A DNA stretch of 41,178 bases from a virus: IMG/VR virus record IMGVR_UViG_3300036853_000224, positions 1-41,178 of that record; one strand, given 5' to 3'. Shown piece after piece: positions 1-7,666 of the stretch. The translations under genes were made by a program, and so were the position numbers. The number at the start of each line of letters is the position of its first letter. Within the stretch, counting starts at the first letter, position 1. The notes beneath the pieces were generated by a model. It saw only the letters and a program-made list of their open reading frames with translations. It was not told the DNA's origin and made no database searches.

Positions 1-7
1 CTGGGTC

Positions 8-217
8 ATGGATTTCGGCCCGCGCAAGCTGGCATCGGAACTCACGCGTATCGGCCGCGACGTCGCGGTCACGCGCGGAACGGTCTATCAGTGGCTGAAC
101 CGCGAACGCGAACCGCGGCCCGCAAAGATCCGCGCCCTGGTCGAGATCGGACAGGGGCGCATCACGTTCGAGGACGTCCACCAACACTTTGCACAACACA
201 GAGGGTTACTGCGATGA
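8..217 (+). CDS. Small helix-turn-helix protein (possibly 5'-truncated)
   Basis: A 69-residue protein whose centre (about residues 8-50) reads as a Cro/YdaS-like helix-turn-helix: LASEL, then a turn, then TRGTVYQWLNRER as the recognition helix, followed by a segment like the one that trails such domains in phage Cro proteins (KIRALVEIGQGRITFEDV). It probably binds DNA as a small regulator. The frame is open to the left edge (bases 2-7 are sense codons), so this may be the C-terminal part of a longer protein. If the window is circular it continues the frame that runs off the right edge. Its stop overlaps the next start by ATGA. Confidence 0.6.
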   Translation: MDFGPRKLASELTRIGRDVAVTRGTVYQWLNREREPRPAKIRALVEIGQGRITFEDVHQHFAQHRGLLR

Positions 218-402
218 GTGCACCCATCCTCAAGTACTTTGCCTACGAGCATTTGCCACCACACCTGCAGGAGACCAGTAAACCCCTTGGCGAGCTTGCA
301 CGACAGTTCGACCAGGAGCTACCAGACGGCCCCGAGAAGTCGGCCGGGCTGCGCAAACTGTTGGAAGCCAAAGACTGCTTTGTGCGCGCGAGGCTGCCAT
401 GA
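214..402 (+). CDS. Small helical-hairpin phage protein, possibly Acb2/Tad1-like
   Basis: A 62-residue protein translationally coupled to both neighbours by ATGA overlaps. It has a short N-terminal motif (YFAYEHLPPHLQ), a helix (residues 15-33), a turn (LPDGPEK) and a second amphipathic helix (LRKLLEAKDCFVRARL). This kind of sequence recurs in many tailed phages of proteobacteria. The two-helix plan and the tyrosine at residue 11 recall the Acb2/Tad1 hairpin family of cyclic-nucleotide sponges that block CBASS and Thoeris immunity. That link is from memory and general architecture, not from an alignment. If it is wrong, this is a conserved small phage protein of unknown role. Confidence 0.6.
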   Translation: MSAPILKYFAYEHLPPHLQETSKPLGELARQFDQELPDGPEKSAGLRKLLEAKDCFVRARLP

Positions 403-626
403 ACCGACTCAACCACAACATTACGATCGACACGCGCGCTGACACCATCGAGATTTTCGGGACCAAGTACACGCTTGAGTTGTTCCGCACCATGGCCTTC
501 GGCCAGATCGGGACGTTGTTCGAGATCATCGAGCGCAAGTCGGATGGTCTCATCAGCGTGCGGGCTTGGGCGCCCGGCGCGCACGATCGGCCGAAGGTGT
601 CGCCACCCGTGCCGGACGGCACTTAA
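399..626 (+). CDS. Hypothetical small phage protein
   Basis: A 75-residue protein starting in an ATGA overlap with the previous gene. The first 55 residues alternate short beta-like strands with one helix (TKYTLELFRTMAFGQIG, then TLFEIIERKSDGLISVRAW); the tail is rich in proline and charge. No signal peptide, membrane segment or known motif is visible. The gene is supported by coupled overlaps and consistent codon use within an operon of similar small genes. I do not recognise its function. Confidence 0.65.
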   Translation: MNRLNHNITIDTRADTIEIFGTKYTLELFRTMAFGQIGTLFEIIERKSDGLISVRAWAPGAHDRPKVSPPVPDGT

Positions 627-629
627 CCG

Positions 630-833
630 ATGGCCGCGCAATTGGTGACCGGTTTTGACTACAGGCGTCGCCAGAGCGTCGCATTCCCGCGCCGTGAATG
701 GCGGTGGATCATCGACGAACTCAAGGCCGGCGGCGGCCGTGTGGTACGGCATCGGCGCGTGCGGTCCGGCGATGATGACCTGCTGTTGATCAAAAACGGT
801 CGAATCATCGCGGAGGTGTACGACAGTGAGTAG
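630..833 (+). CDS. Hypothetical small basic phage protein
   Basis: A 67-residue basic protein with a central WRWIIDELKAGG helix and a C-terminal beta hairpin (DDLLLIKNGRIIAEVYD). It sits three bases after the previous stop and its TAG overlaps the GTG of the next gene. It has no recognisable catalytic or binding motif. It is supported by its place in a gap-free co-directional cluster. Confidence 0.6.
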   Translation: MAAQLVTGFDYRRRQSVAFPRREWRWIIDELKAGGGRVVRHRRVRSGDDDLLLIKNGRIIAEVYDSE

Positions 834-1317
834 GCAAACACTGCCCTATGAGGATGCGTCGAGCGGCGATCGCGCGCTCGGCGAGGCGCAAAAGATCCTC
901 GAAAAGTTCGGGTGCGAGAGCTTCGGGACGATGACGGATGGCGGGCGCGGATGCACGGTCGTGCAATTCAAACATCGCGATCGCATCGTGAGCCTGGAGG
1001 CGAGCTGGAAGGGCTACGCGGCGGCGTGGTTGAAGGCGCACCCACACATGCCGCACAAGTCACACCGCTCGCTCGCCGACCACGAACAACGCGCGTTGAA
1101 TCAGGCGAAGATTGCCGTCTGCTCGATCTTGCGCGACTGGATCAAGGGACAGGTCACCGCGGTCGAGTGTGGTGTGATGAGCTTCGAGGCGGTGTTCATG
1201 CCACACATGTTGCTCGCAACCGGGGAACGACTCATCGACCGCGTCAAGAAAGCCAACATGTTGCCGGGGCCGGACGACGGCGGAAAGGTCGTCAACATGG
1301 GGAACCGCAAGTCATGA
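826..1317 (+). CDS. Conserved phage protein of unknown function
   Basis: A 163-residue protein starting at GTG inside the end of the previous gene. The central part has a conserved-looking alpha/beta block (EAQKILEKFGCESFGTM, then TVVQFKHRDRIVSLEASWKGYA) followed by a long helical region ending at ILRDWIKGQVTAVECGV and MLLATGERLIDRV. Similar proteins recur beside early small genes in proteobacterial siphoviruses, usually without an assigned role. No catalytic motif is evident. Its stop overlaps the next start. Confidence 0.7.
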   Translation: MSRQTLPYEDASSGDRALGEAQKILEKFGCESFGTMTDGGRGCTVVQFKHRDRIVSLEASWKGYAAAWLKAHPHMPHKSHRSLADHEQRALNQAKIAVCSILRDWIKGQVTAVECGVMSFEAVFMPHMLLATGERLIDRVKKANMLPGPDDGGKVVNMGNRKS

Positions 1318-1604
1318 CGGACGAGCTGAACTACAACAACGCCGGACCGCCGAGCCGAGAGCGGGAGGTTGAGGCGATCGATCGATTCGAGCGGCTGGGC
1401 CGGGCCGGACTCGTCATCTCCATTGCTTGCGGTCCGATGCGCGGATCCTTTGCTTGGTCGGTTGACTGTATGTGCGATCGGACCGGCCAGTCATTCGACC
1501 GATGCTACGCGGCTCTGAGCTTCGCCCATTGCGTCGAGATCGTCGAGACTGAGGCAGTGGCGCGCGGATGGATCGGCCGCGACCAGCTCGTCGGGACGCG
1601 GTAG
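1314..1604 (+). CDS. Hypothetical phage protein
   Basis: A 96-residue protein starting in an ATGA overlap with the upstream gene. The N-terminal third is polar and probably flexible. Residues 25-90 hold a beta-rich core (LVISIACGPMRGSFAWSVD) and a helix (FAHCVEIVETEAVARGW). It contains four cysteines, but no clear CxxC pair. Function unknown. Confidence 0.6.
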   Translation: MTDELNYNNAGPPSREREVEAIDRFERLGRAGLVISIACGPMRGSFAWSVDCMCDRTGQSFDRCYAALSFAHCVEIVETEAVARGWIGRDQLVGTR

Positions 1605-1606
1605 CC

Positions 1607-2335
1607 ATGCAAATCAATGTTGATTTCGATACGTCCGTGTTGGACAAGACGGCAAAGCGCTATGAGAAAAACTTGGCTTATTCGGTCGCGCAATCGATCA
1701 ACGCGGCGGCGCTCGAAGCGCAGAAGCGTGTCAGGGCCCACTTGCGGGAAGTCTTTCACATTCGCCGCGGCGATTTCATCGATCGCACGGTCAAAGTGTT
1801 CGCGTTTGCGAGCGTTGGAAAAGATCGTATATACGCCGAGATCGGCATCGACAATAAGCCGCGGCTCATCCTGTCGATGTTTGAAACTGGCGGAACGCGT
1901 CTGCCCTTCAAAGGCAAGGGCCAAGCGGTGCCGGTCACTGGGCAGGTCGCGCGACCAAATGCCGCTGCTAGTGTCAATCCCGCGTACACCTTCCAAGCGC
2001 TGAACTTCAAGCGCGGCCCGGTCACGGCGCACGGGCGGCGTGTTCTATCGGCGCGCCGTGCGAAGGGCATCAACAAACGCAAGTTGTCGGGTCAGTACTA
2101 CGTCTGGCAAGGCGCCAATCGGACATTCATCCTGCAGGCCACGCGCCGCGCGCCCTTCGGCGGCGTGTTCCAACGTGTTGGCCCGCGCCGCGACGATATC
2201 CGATTGATCTACAGCTTCAAGCGTACGGTGGCGCTGCGCAAGGCGTTGGCGTTCGTGGAGACCTCGCGCGAGGCATACGAGCGAGTCTTCAAGGATACAT
2301 TCGTGCAGAAATTCTTTCGGTTACAGCAACCATAG
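1607..2335 (+). CDS. Prophage minor tail protein Z-like
   Basis: A 242-residue basic protein. The first part (FDTSVLDKTAKRYEKN, then AVAQ-like helix SVAQSINAAALEAQKRVRAHL) and the later block (RRAPFGGVFQRVGP) match my knowledge of the lambda gpZ family (Minor_tail_Z), tail-completion or neck-associated proteins. I chose the ATG at 1607, three bases after the preceding stop; the frame extends further upstream but overlaps that gene. Oddly, the gene lies about 3.7 kb before the terminase, among early-type genes, instead of beside the tail-terminator gene. A related virion role such as head-tail joining is possible. Confidence 0.65.
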   Translation: MQINVDFDTSVLDKTAKRYEKNLAYSVAQSINAAALEAQKRVRAHLREVFHIRRGDFIDRTVKVFAFASVGKDRIYAEIGIDNKPRLILSMFETGGTRLPFKGKGQAVPVTGQVARPNAAASVNPAYTFQALNFKRGPVTAHGRRVLSARRAKGINKRKLSGQYYVWQGANRTFILQATRRAPFGGVFQRVGPRRDDIRLIYSFKRTVALRKALAFVETSREAYERVFKDTFVQKFFRLQQP

Positions 2336-2348
2336 GAGCACAGCCAGC

Positions 2349-2537
2349 ATGTTGAAGTTGGAAGACGTTACGATGGGTAAAGTCGCGCGGGACAGAGTGA
2401 CCGGCGTCAAGGGGACGGTTACAGCCAAGTGTGAGCGTATGAACGGACCAAACTCTGTATGTCTCGAAGGCCTCGACTCAACGGGTCGGGCGTTCTCCGA
2501 GTGGGTCGAGCTCGAACGGGTCGAAGTTGATGACTGA
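2349..2537 (+). CDS. Small SH3-like phage protein
   Basis: A 62-residue beta-rich protein with the pattern ARDRVTGVKGTVTAKCE near the start and EWVELERVEVDD at the end. It belongs to a common set of short phage proteins built on D-VTG-(F/K)-G-TV strands, thought from sequence to form a small SH3/KOW-like barrel. The role is unknown; these proteins often accompany zinc-ribbon mini-proteins, as here. An AGGAG-type ribosome site lies about 10 bases before the ATG. Confidence 0.65.
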   Translation: MLKLEDVTMGKVARDRVTGVKGTVTAKCERMNGPNSVCLEGLDSTGRAFSEWVELERVEVDD

Positions 2538-2751
2538 GTTCCCCTTACGCTGTACGCGCTGCGGTTGGGATCAATTCAAACTGACCGCAGTCATGCGGGG
2601 CGACGACCGTCCCGTCGGCGACATCAAGGTGGAATGTCTGCGCTGCGGTGGCATCGAGCAACCCGGCTATTTGCCGGACGTTGATCCCCAGCTCGAACCC
2701 TCACGCGAACCCATCGGGGAGAAGATATGGCGAGCGAGCGACTACAAATGA
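2530..2751 (+). CDS. Zinc-ribbon mini-protein
   Basis: A 73-residue protein with two CxxC knuckles: CTRC near residue 8 and CLRC near residue 36, spaced as in a zinc ribbon. The C-terminal half is acidic and proline-rich. The ATG at 2530 overlaps the upstream stop; a TTG three bases earlier is the alternative. Such ribbons usually bind nucleic acid or a protein partner, but nothing in the sequence says which. Confidence 0.6.
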   Translation: MTEFPLRCTRCGWDQFKLTAVMRGDDRPVGDIKVECLRCGGIEQPGYLPDVDPQLEPSREPIGEKIWRASDYK

Positions 2752-3044
2752 CGCATGACGAGTACAACCGGCTGATCATGGAACGATCGCGCGTATTCGG
2801 GTTCGGCATGGAAACCTCATTCTCCGCTCCGTGTCCGTTCTGCTGCGCGCCTGACTGGATGACATACAAGGTGTTAGAAGTTGAGGAAGTCATGAAACGC
2901 GGCGCAGTGTGCAAAGACTGCGGGCGTGGCGTGAGGGCCGTGTTTTCCGTGGATCAGCCGGGCCATAAGCAATTCGAGTTCGTGCAGACGTGCGGGCCCG
3001 ACCCCGATCTCCCGTTCCTGCCACCAATGCGGAGGGTTGAGTAA
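2727..3044 (+). CDS. Phage zinc-ribbon protein
   Basis: A 105-residue protein: a helical start, then CPFCCAPDW (around residue 36) and CKDCGRGVRAVF (around 63), which together form a likely four-cysteine zinc ribbon, then a C-terminal QTCGPDPDLPFLPPMRRV. That tail is a recurrent signature of a widespread phage family of unknown role. It overlaps the upstream gene by 25 bases and shares one base with the next start (TAATG). Confidence 0.7.
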   Translation: MASERLQMTHDEYNRLIMERSRVFGFGMETSFSAPCPFCCAPDWMTYKVLEVEEVMKRGAVCKDCGRGVRAVFSVDQPGHKQFEFVQTCGPDPDLPFLPPMRRVE

Positions 3045-3385
3045 TGGGAACCAACACCGATTGGATTGAGCGCTTAGGCAAATGGCGCACAGTGTTTGCC
3101 GGATGGCAACTCGGAACCCGACCCAAAGGCGAGCCCGAGGGCGACGCGGTCCGTGATCATCGCGAACTGAGCATGGCGTTGCGCGCGGAAGTCAGCGCGC
3201 TCACACAGTTGTTGATTGCCAAGGGCGTGTTCACCGCTCGCGAGTACACAGACCAGGTGCAAGACGAAGCGCAGCATCTGTGCCGCGCGTATGAGCAGAA
3301 GTTTCCTGGCTTCAAGGCGACCGACTACGGCATGGAGATCAACGCCGAGATCGCACGGGACACTATGGCCGGGTGGAAACCATGA
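3044..3385 (+). CDS. Conserved phage protein of unknown function
   Basis: A 113-residue mostly helical protein beginning in a TAATG junction with the gene before. The N-terminus carries WIERLGKWRTVFAGWQLGTR. The middle (LRAEVSALTQLLIAKGVFTAREYTDQV) is likely a long helix pair, and the C-terminal part continues to GMEINAEIARDTMAGWKP. This composition recurs in phage early operons. No enzymatic motif is apparent. Confidence 0.65.
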   Translation: MGTNTDWIERLGKWRTVFAGWQLGTRPKGEPEGDAVRDHRELSMALRAEVSALTQLLIAKGVFTAREYTDQVQDEAQHLCRAYEQKFPGFKATDYGMEINAEIARDTMAGWKP

Positions 3386-3573
3386 TCAAGATCACCATCG
3401 AAGGCTGCGGCGCCGGTATCGTTGGCAACATCGTCACCAAGGCGTTGCGTGCGTCCGGCATCGATACCAACTTTTGGTTGGATGTCACGCCGCGTGAGGT
3501 CAGGGGCTGCAGGCTGGATGCAAAGCGGAAACGCGATGAGATATCCGTCGTCGCAATGCGCGAGCACAAATGA
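3382..3573 (+). CDS. Hypothetical small protein
   Basis: A 63-residue protein starting at the ATG in a coupled overlap with the upstream stop. It has a beta-strand, a glycine-rich turn and a helix (ITIEGCGAGIVGNIVTKALRASG), then strands. The pattern resembles a compact alpha/beta fold but has no motif I can name. Confidence 0.55.
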   Translation: MIKITIEGCGAGIVGNIVTKALRASGIDTNFWLDVTPREVRGCRLDAKRKRDEISVVAMREHK

Positions 3574-3797
3574 CTAGCAACACGTGCGAAGGCCTGCCGG
3601 TTGGGATTATATCCATGGTCGCGGACGATGACATCGCGCGTTGCGATTGTGAACCTATGCCGGCCGTTGGTTGTTGTTATCCCCATTGCAAGACGGGTTG
3701 CGACTGTACGCATCGCAATGCCTGGCGTTGTTTCAACGGCGGGCGCGTACCCCGTGCGGCGTGCGTGTGTGCATGCCATAGGATGGTTGAACCGTGA
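3570..3797 (+). CDS. Cysteine-rich mini-protein
   Basis: A 75-residue protein with eleven cysteines, mainly as CDC, CC, CKTGCDC and CVCAC, plus several histidines. It probably folds around zinc or another metal. It starts in an ATGA overlap and ends overlapping a GTG start, so it is part of a translationally coupled string. Function unknown. Confidence 0.5.
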   Translation: MTSNTCEGLPVGIISMVADDDIARCDCEPMPAVGCCYPHCKTGCDCTHRNAWRCFNGGRVPRAACVCACHRMVEP

Positions 3798-4042
3798 CCA
3801 CGTGCACACACTATGCGTGTCGCTGCGCACGTGCCGCGGAGTTGGCCTACATGTCAGATCTGACAGGCGATCCGCGGTTGTTGGTTGAAGCCATCCACGT
3901 GCACGACGGTGAGGTTAGATGTCGTGTGCAACATAATGGCCGATGGGTCCTTCCCCCTACCCCGCCCCCTGCGGGTGCCGGCGGCCGCCCGACATCGCTA
4001 GCGTCGATATGTGAAACCGAGGCACCGGGTTCCACCGCATGA
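3794..4042 (+). CDS. Small phage protein with N-terminal Cys/His cluster
   Basis: An 82-residue protein starting at GTG. The N-terminus CTHYACRCARAAELAYM and the following TGDPRLLVEAIHVHD form a pattern seen in small proteins of many tailed phages. The tail (PPTPPPAGAGG) is low-complexity. Metal binding by the Cys/His cluster is likely but unproven. Confidence 0.6.
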   Translation: MTTCTHYACRCARAAELAYMSDLTGDPRLLVEAIHVHDGEVRCRVQHNGRWVLPPTPPPAGAGGRPTSLASICETEAPGSTA

Positions 4043-4599
4043 ACTCGACGCAGGCACGGCTCCCGGAACGGGTGGAACGGTGGCCCGTCGGCCGGTTGGT
4101 GCCCTACGTACGGAACCCGCGCACCCATACGGAGGAGCAAATCGCCAAGATCGCCGCCAGCATCCGCGAATTCGGGTTCACCAACCCGATACTGGTGGCC
4201 GATGACACCATCCTGGCGGGCCACGGGCGTCTCCGGGCGGCGCAGCTCCTGGGGTTGGACGAGGTGCCGGTCATTGATCTGTCGCATCTCAGCGAGGCGC
4301 AGCGGCGGGCGTACGTCATCGCGGATAACCGGCTGGCGCTTGACGCCGGATGGGACGAGACCCTCCTCGAAGGCGAACTGGCCGCGTTGCAGGGGGCGGA
4401 CTTCGACCTGACGTTGACCGGGTTCACGGATGAGGAACTCGCCGATCTCCTACCGCCGACCGAACCGGCGCAATTCACCGCCGCCACCGCGGCCGATCAG
4501 GGGCGCCTCGATCGACGGGCGTTGATCGTCTGCCCGAACTGTCAACACGAATTCCCTGTGAACCATGGACAATGGCGCAAGCCCAACAGCGACACCTGA
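4039..4599 (+). CDS. ParB-like N-terminal domain protein with C-terminal CxxC
   Basis: A 186-residue protein. Residues 12-130 match the ParB/Srx N-terminal nuclease-like domain: P-x-R-x-H (PRTH, 27-30), SIREFGFTNPILV (41-53) and the GHGRLRAA box (61-68). Phages often fuse this domain to a DNA methyltransferase, but here it stands alone. The last 28 residues carry one CPNCQHEF knuckle (C165, C168). Its end overlaps the Mom-family gene by 35 bases, so the two are co-translated. It may assist or target DNA modification, or act in partition. The single zinc half-knuckle vaguely recalls Com, the translational activator of mom in Mu, but is too short to claim homology. Confidence 0.8.
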   Translation: MNSTQARLPERVERWPVGRLVPYVRNPRTHTEEQIAKIAASIREFGFTNPILVADDTILAGHGRLRAAQLLGLDEVPVIDLSHLSEAQRRAYVIADNRLALDAGWDETLLEGELAALQGADFDLTLTGFTDEELADLLPPTEPAQFTAATAADQGRLDRRALIVCPNCQHEFPVNHGQWRKPNSDT

Positions 4600-5284
4600 C
4601 GCCCTGCGTATCGACTGGGCATCACACGAAGCGGCGGTCTACGCGACGCGGCGGTGGCATTACTCGCGGACCGTGCCGCCCGGCAAGACGGTCAAGGTCG
4701 GCGCCTGGGAACGCGGGCGGTTCATCGGTGTTGTGATCTTCGCGCGAGGTGCAACGCCCGAGATCGGTTCACCGTATGGGCTCGATCAAACGACAGTGTG
4801 TGAACTCGTACGCATCGCGCTCGATCGACATCTGACGCCTGTGTCACGGATCGTCGCTATTGCACTGCGCTTCCTGAAACAACACTGCCCGGACTTGCGG
4901 CTTGTCGTCTCATTCGCGGACGAGGGACACGGGCATCATGGCGGCATCTATCAGGCGGGCAACTGGATCTATACCGGCGGGACTGTGCAACACGCTTACC
5001 GCATACACGGGCGACTCGTGCACCCTAAGTCGTTGCATTCCAAGTACGGCGTCGGCGGGCAGTCGATTCCCTGGCTACGGGCGAACGTGGACCCGAAGGC
5101 CGAGCGCGTCGCCTCCGGGATCAAACACCGGTACTTGATGCCGCTCGACAAGGATCTCCGCGCTACACTGGCGCAACTGCATCAACCTTACCCCCGGCGT
5201 GCGAAGCAGGCGACGAGCGCTCCCAGCGTTTCGGCGGCGGTGCAACCCCGACCCGCACGCTCCGAGGGTGATAGCGTTGCATGA
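4565..5284 (+). CDS. mom: Mom-family DNA modification protein (adenine methylcarbamoylation)
   Basis: A 239-residue protein matching the phage Mu Mom family (GNAT-like fold): RRWHYSRTVPPGK (29-41), GVVIFARGA (55-63), GSPYGL (68-73), VCELVRIAL (78-86), TPVSRIVAIALRFL (91-104) and SFADEGHGHHGGIYQAGNW (116-134). Mu Mom converts a subset of adenines in phage DNA to N6-methylcarbamoyl-adenine, shielding it from restriction. The same role is inferred here. The C-terminal 50 residues, rich in Pro, Ala and Arg, look like a disordered extension. The gene overlaps the ParB-domain gene upstream and the terminase small subunit downstream. Confidence 0.85.
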   Translation: MDNGASPTATPDALRIDWASHEAAVYATRRWHYSRTVPPGKTVKVGAWERGRFIGVVIFARGATPEIGSPYGLDQTTVCELVRIALDRHLTPVSRIVAIALRFLKQHCPDLRLVVSFADEGHGHHGGIYQAGNWIYTGGTVQHAYRIHGRLVHPKSLHSKYGVGGQSIPWLRANVDPKAERVASGIKHRYLMPLDKDLRATLAQLHQPYPRRAKQATSAPSVSAAVQPRPARSEGDSVA

Positions 5285-5781
5285 CAGAACTGATATCCAT
5301 ACGGGAGTACGCCCGGCGCCGCGGCGTGTCGCATACCTCGGTGTTGAAGGCCATTAAGCGCGGCCGGATCACTCTCACCAAGGGCAAGATCGACCCCGGC
5401 GCGGCCGATGCCGCCTGGGACACCAACACTGACCCAGCCCAACGCCGGCCCACACGGGGGGCGAACGGCAGCCCAACCCCGGCCCCGGCGCCGACACCCG
5501 AAGGCCTCACCTACGCCAAATCGCGCGCAGTCCGCGAGACCTACCTCGCCCGTTTAGCGCAATTGGAATACGACGTAAAGAAAGGCAAGTTGGTTGATGC
5601 GGAGGAAGTGCGCGCGCGGGTGTTTACCATCGCCCGCACGGCGCGCGACATTCTGACCGGGATACCGGATCGGCTCGCGCCGCGGCTGGCCGGCGAGACC
5701 AACCCGCACGAAATACACCGCATGATCGCCGAGGAGATCGCGCGCGTATGCAACGAGATCGCCAATGCTCCGGGTATGTGA
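5281..5781 (+). CDS. Terminase small subunit (Nu1-like)
   Basis: A 166-residue protein. An N-terminal winged HTH like lambda Nu1 (SIREYARRRGVSHTSVLKAIKRGRI, residues 6-30) is followed by a Pro/Ala linker and a helical C-terminal region (LARLAQLEYDVKKGKLVDAEEV, then IARTARDILTGIPDRLAPRLAG) typical of phage DNA-packaging small subunits. It recognises phage DNA and hands it to the large subunit. It overlaps the start of the large subunit by 17 bases. Confidence 0.9.
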   Translation: MTELISIREYARRRGVSHTSVLKAIKRGRITLTKGKIDPGAADAAWDTNTDPAQRRPTRGANGSPTPAPAPTPEGLTYAKSRAVRETYLARLAQLEYDVKKGKLVDAEEVRARVFTIARTARDILTGIPDRLAPRLAGETNPHEIHRMIAEEIARVCNEIANAPGM

Positions 5782-7666
5782 CGAAGCCTGGGCAGACGGC
5801 TGGCGATCGGATCTCGCTCTTTCGCTCGCGGATTGGTCCGACCAACATATAGTCCTTTCGTCCAAGGATAGCTCCGAACCCGGCCCCTATCGCACGGCGC
5901 GCACCCCCTACGCCCGCGAGGTCGCCAACTGTCTGTCGCCGTCCGACCCAACGGAGCGCGTCGTGTTGGTCTCCGGCGCACAGATGGGTAAAACCCGGAT
6001 CGGGCTCAACTGGATCGGCTATGTCATCGATATCGTGCCGGGTCCGATGTTGATGGTCGAGCCGACGGTTGACATCGCCAAGAAGGTCAGCAAGCAACGC
6101 CTCGCGACGATGATCGAAACCACGCTCGCGCTGACCAACAAGGTGGCCGAGGCGCGCTCGCGGGATTCCGGGAATACGATGTTTGAGAAGGAGTTCCCCG
6201 GCGGGATACTCCTCATCACCGGCGCCAATAGCGCGGTCGGCCTGCGCGCGATGCCGATCCGCTATCTATTCCTCGATGAAGTGGACGGCTACCCGCTGGA
6301 TGTCGAGAACGAAGGCGACCCGGTTGGACTCGCCGAAGCGCGCACAACGGCATTTGCTCGGCGCAAGGTGTTCCTAACATCAACGCCCACTCTCAAGGGA
6401 TTGTCCCGCATCGAGGCGGAATATCTGCTCTCGGATCAGCGGCGTTACTTCGTGCCCTGCCCGTATTGTGATGCCTACGACTGGATCAGATGGGAACGCA
6501 TCCAGTGGCCGGAAGGGCAACCCGAAGGGGCGCGGCTGGCATGTCTGTCCTGCGGCGCGTTGATTGAGGAACGTCACAAGACGGCGATGTTGGCCCGCGG
6601 TCAGTGGCGGGCGACCGCGCCAGGGCCGGGCAAGTGCGCCGGGTTTCATATCTCGACGTTGTACGCGCCGCTCGGGTGGCGCTCGTGGGTCAGCATCGTG
6701 CGCGAATGGGTGGCCGCACAAGGCGATACATCGAAACTCAAGAAGTTCATCAACACGGTGTTGGCTGAGACGTGGGAGGAGAAAGGCGACTCGTTCAGTG
6801 CGCATGATCTCGAAACGCGGCTGGAAGACTATGCCGCGGAGGTCCCCTCCGGTGTTGGTCCCATCACCGCGTCGGTAGACGTCCAGGGGGACCGTCTCGA
6901 GGTGGCGGTCAAAGGTTGGGGTGCGGGCGAGGAATCTTGGCTCATCGCGTTGGATCAGATGCACGGCGACCCCGCGAAAGCGGATGTCTGGTTGGAGTTG
7001 GATAAACTGCTACTGCAGACCTTCGACCACGCCTCCGGCCGCAAGCTCACGATCCGCGCCGTCGCGATCGACTCGGGCGGGTTACACACGGAACACGTCT
7101 ACCGATTCGTCAAGCCGCGCGAGACGCGCCGCCTCGACAACGGCGACATCCAACATGTGTACGCCATCAAAGGCCGCGCCGGATCGGGCCGGGAGATCTT
7201 GGGGCGGCCCTCGACTAGCAACCGCTACAAGGTGAAGTTATTCCCGGTCGGCGTGGACACCGCCAAAGATACCGTTTTCTCGCGCATGCGTTTGGAGAAC
7301 CCTGGCCCCGGTTACATGCACCTGCCCGCCTGGGTCGATGACGAATACATGGCGCAGCTGACCGCGGAGAAGGCGCTTCGCAAGTACAAGAAGGGGGTCG
7401 GCACGGTCCGGGAGTACGTCAAACTCCGCGAGCGTAACGAAGGCCTGGACCTCGAAGTGTACGCGCTCGCGGCCCTGCACATGCTCGGCAGGCACACCAT
7501 GGCGGAGCTGGGCCGGCTCGCCGCGGAGAACGACGCGGCGCCAGCACCGCCGCCACAACCGGAGGAGTCGCAAGTCCATGGTATGGCTCACAATCAACTC
7601 GCACCGACTCCCCGGGTCGGCGGCAACTGGGCCACGGGCCGCAAGAGTTGGATTAAGACGTGGTGA
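5765..7666 (+). CDS. Terminase large subunit (lambda gpA family)
   Basis: A 633-residue packaging motor. The N-terminal ATPase has a Walker A variant (SGAQMGKTRIG, K76/T77) and Walker B (YLFLDEVDG, D171/E172). A zinc-binding insertion has CPYC and CLSC pairs near residues 235-262. The C-terminal RNase H-like nuclease begins at the VDVQGDRLEV strand. Length and order fit the gpA family. The last 45 residues are a proline-rich, probably flexible tail. With the Nu1-like subunit it cuts concatemers and pumps DNA into proheads. Confidence 0.95.
   Translation: MLRVCDEAWADGWRSDLALSLADWSDQHIVLSSKDSSEPGPYRTARTPYAREVANCLSPSDPTERVVLVSGAQMGKTRIGLNWIGYVIDIVPGPMLMVEPTVDIAKKVSKQRLATMIETTLALTNKVAEARSRDSGNTMFEKEFPGGILLITGANSAVGLRAMPIRYLFLDEVDGYPLDVENEGDPVGLAEARTTAFARRKVFLTSTPTLKGLSRIEAEYLLSDQRRYFVPCPYCDAYDWIRWERIQWPEGQPEGARLACLSCGALIEERHKTAMLARGQWRATAPGPGKCAGFHISTLYAPLGWRSWVSIVREWVAAQGDTSKLKKFINTVLAETWEEKGDSFSAHDLETRLEDYAAEVPSGVGPITASVDVQGDRLEVAVKGWGAGEESWLIALDQMHGDPAKADVWLELDKLLLQTFDHASGRKLTIRAVAIDSGGLHTEHVYRFVKPRETRRLDNGDIQHVYAIKGRAGSGREILGRPSTSNRYKVKLFPVGVDTAKDTVFSRMRLENPGPGYMHLPAWVDDEYMAQLTAEKALRKYKKGVGTVREYVKLRERNEGLDLEVYALAALHMLGRHTMAELGRLAAENDAAPAPPPQPEESQVHGMAHNQLAPTPRVGGNWATGRKSWIKTW

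Noticed and set aside
243-752. 169-residue minus frame opposite the first small genes
   Set aside because: Shadow of three coupled plus-strand genes with overlapping stop/start codons.
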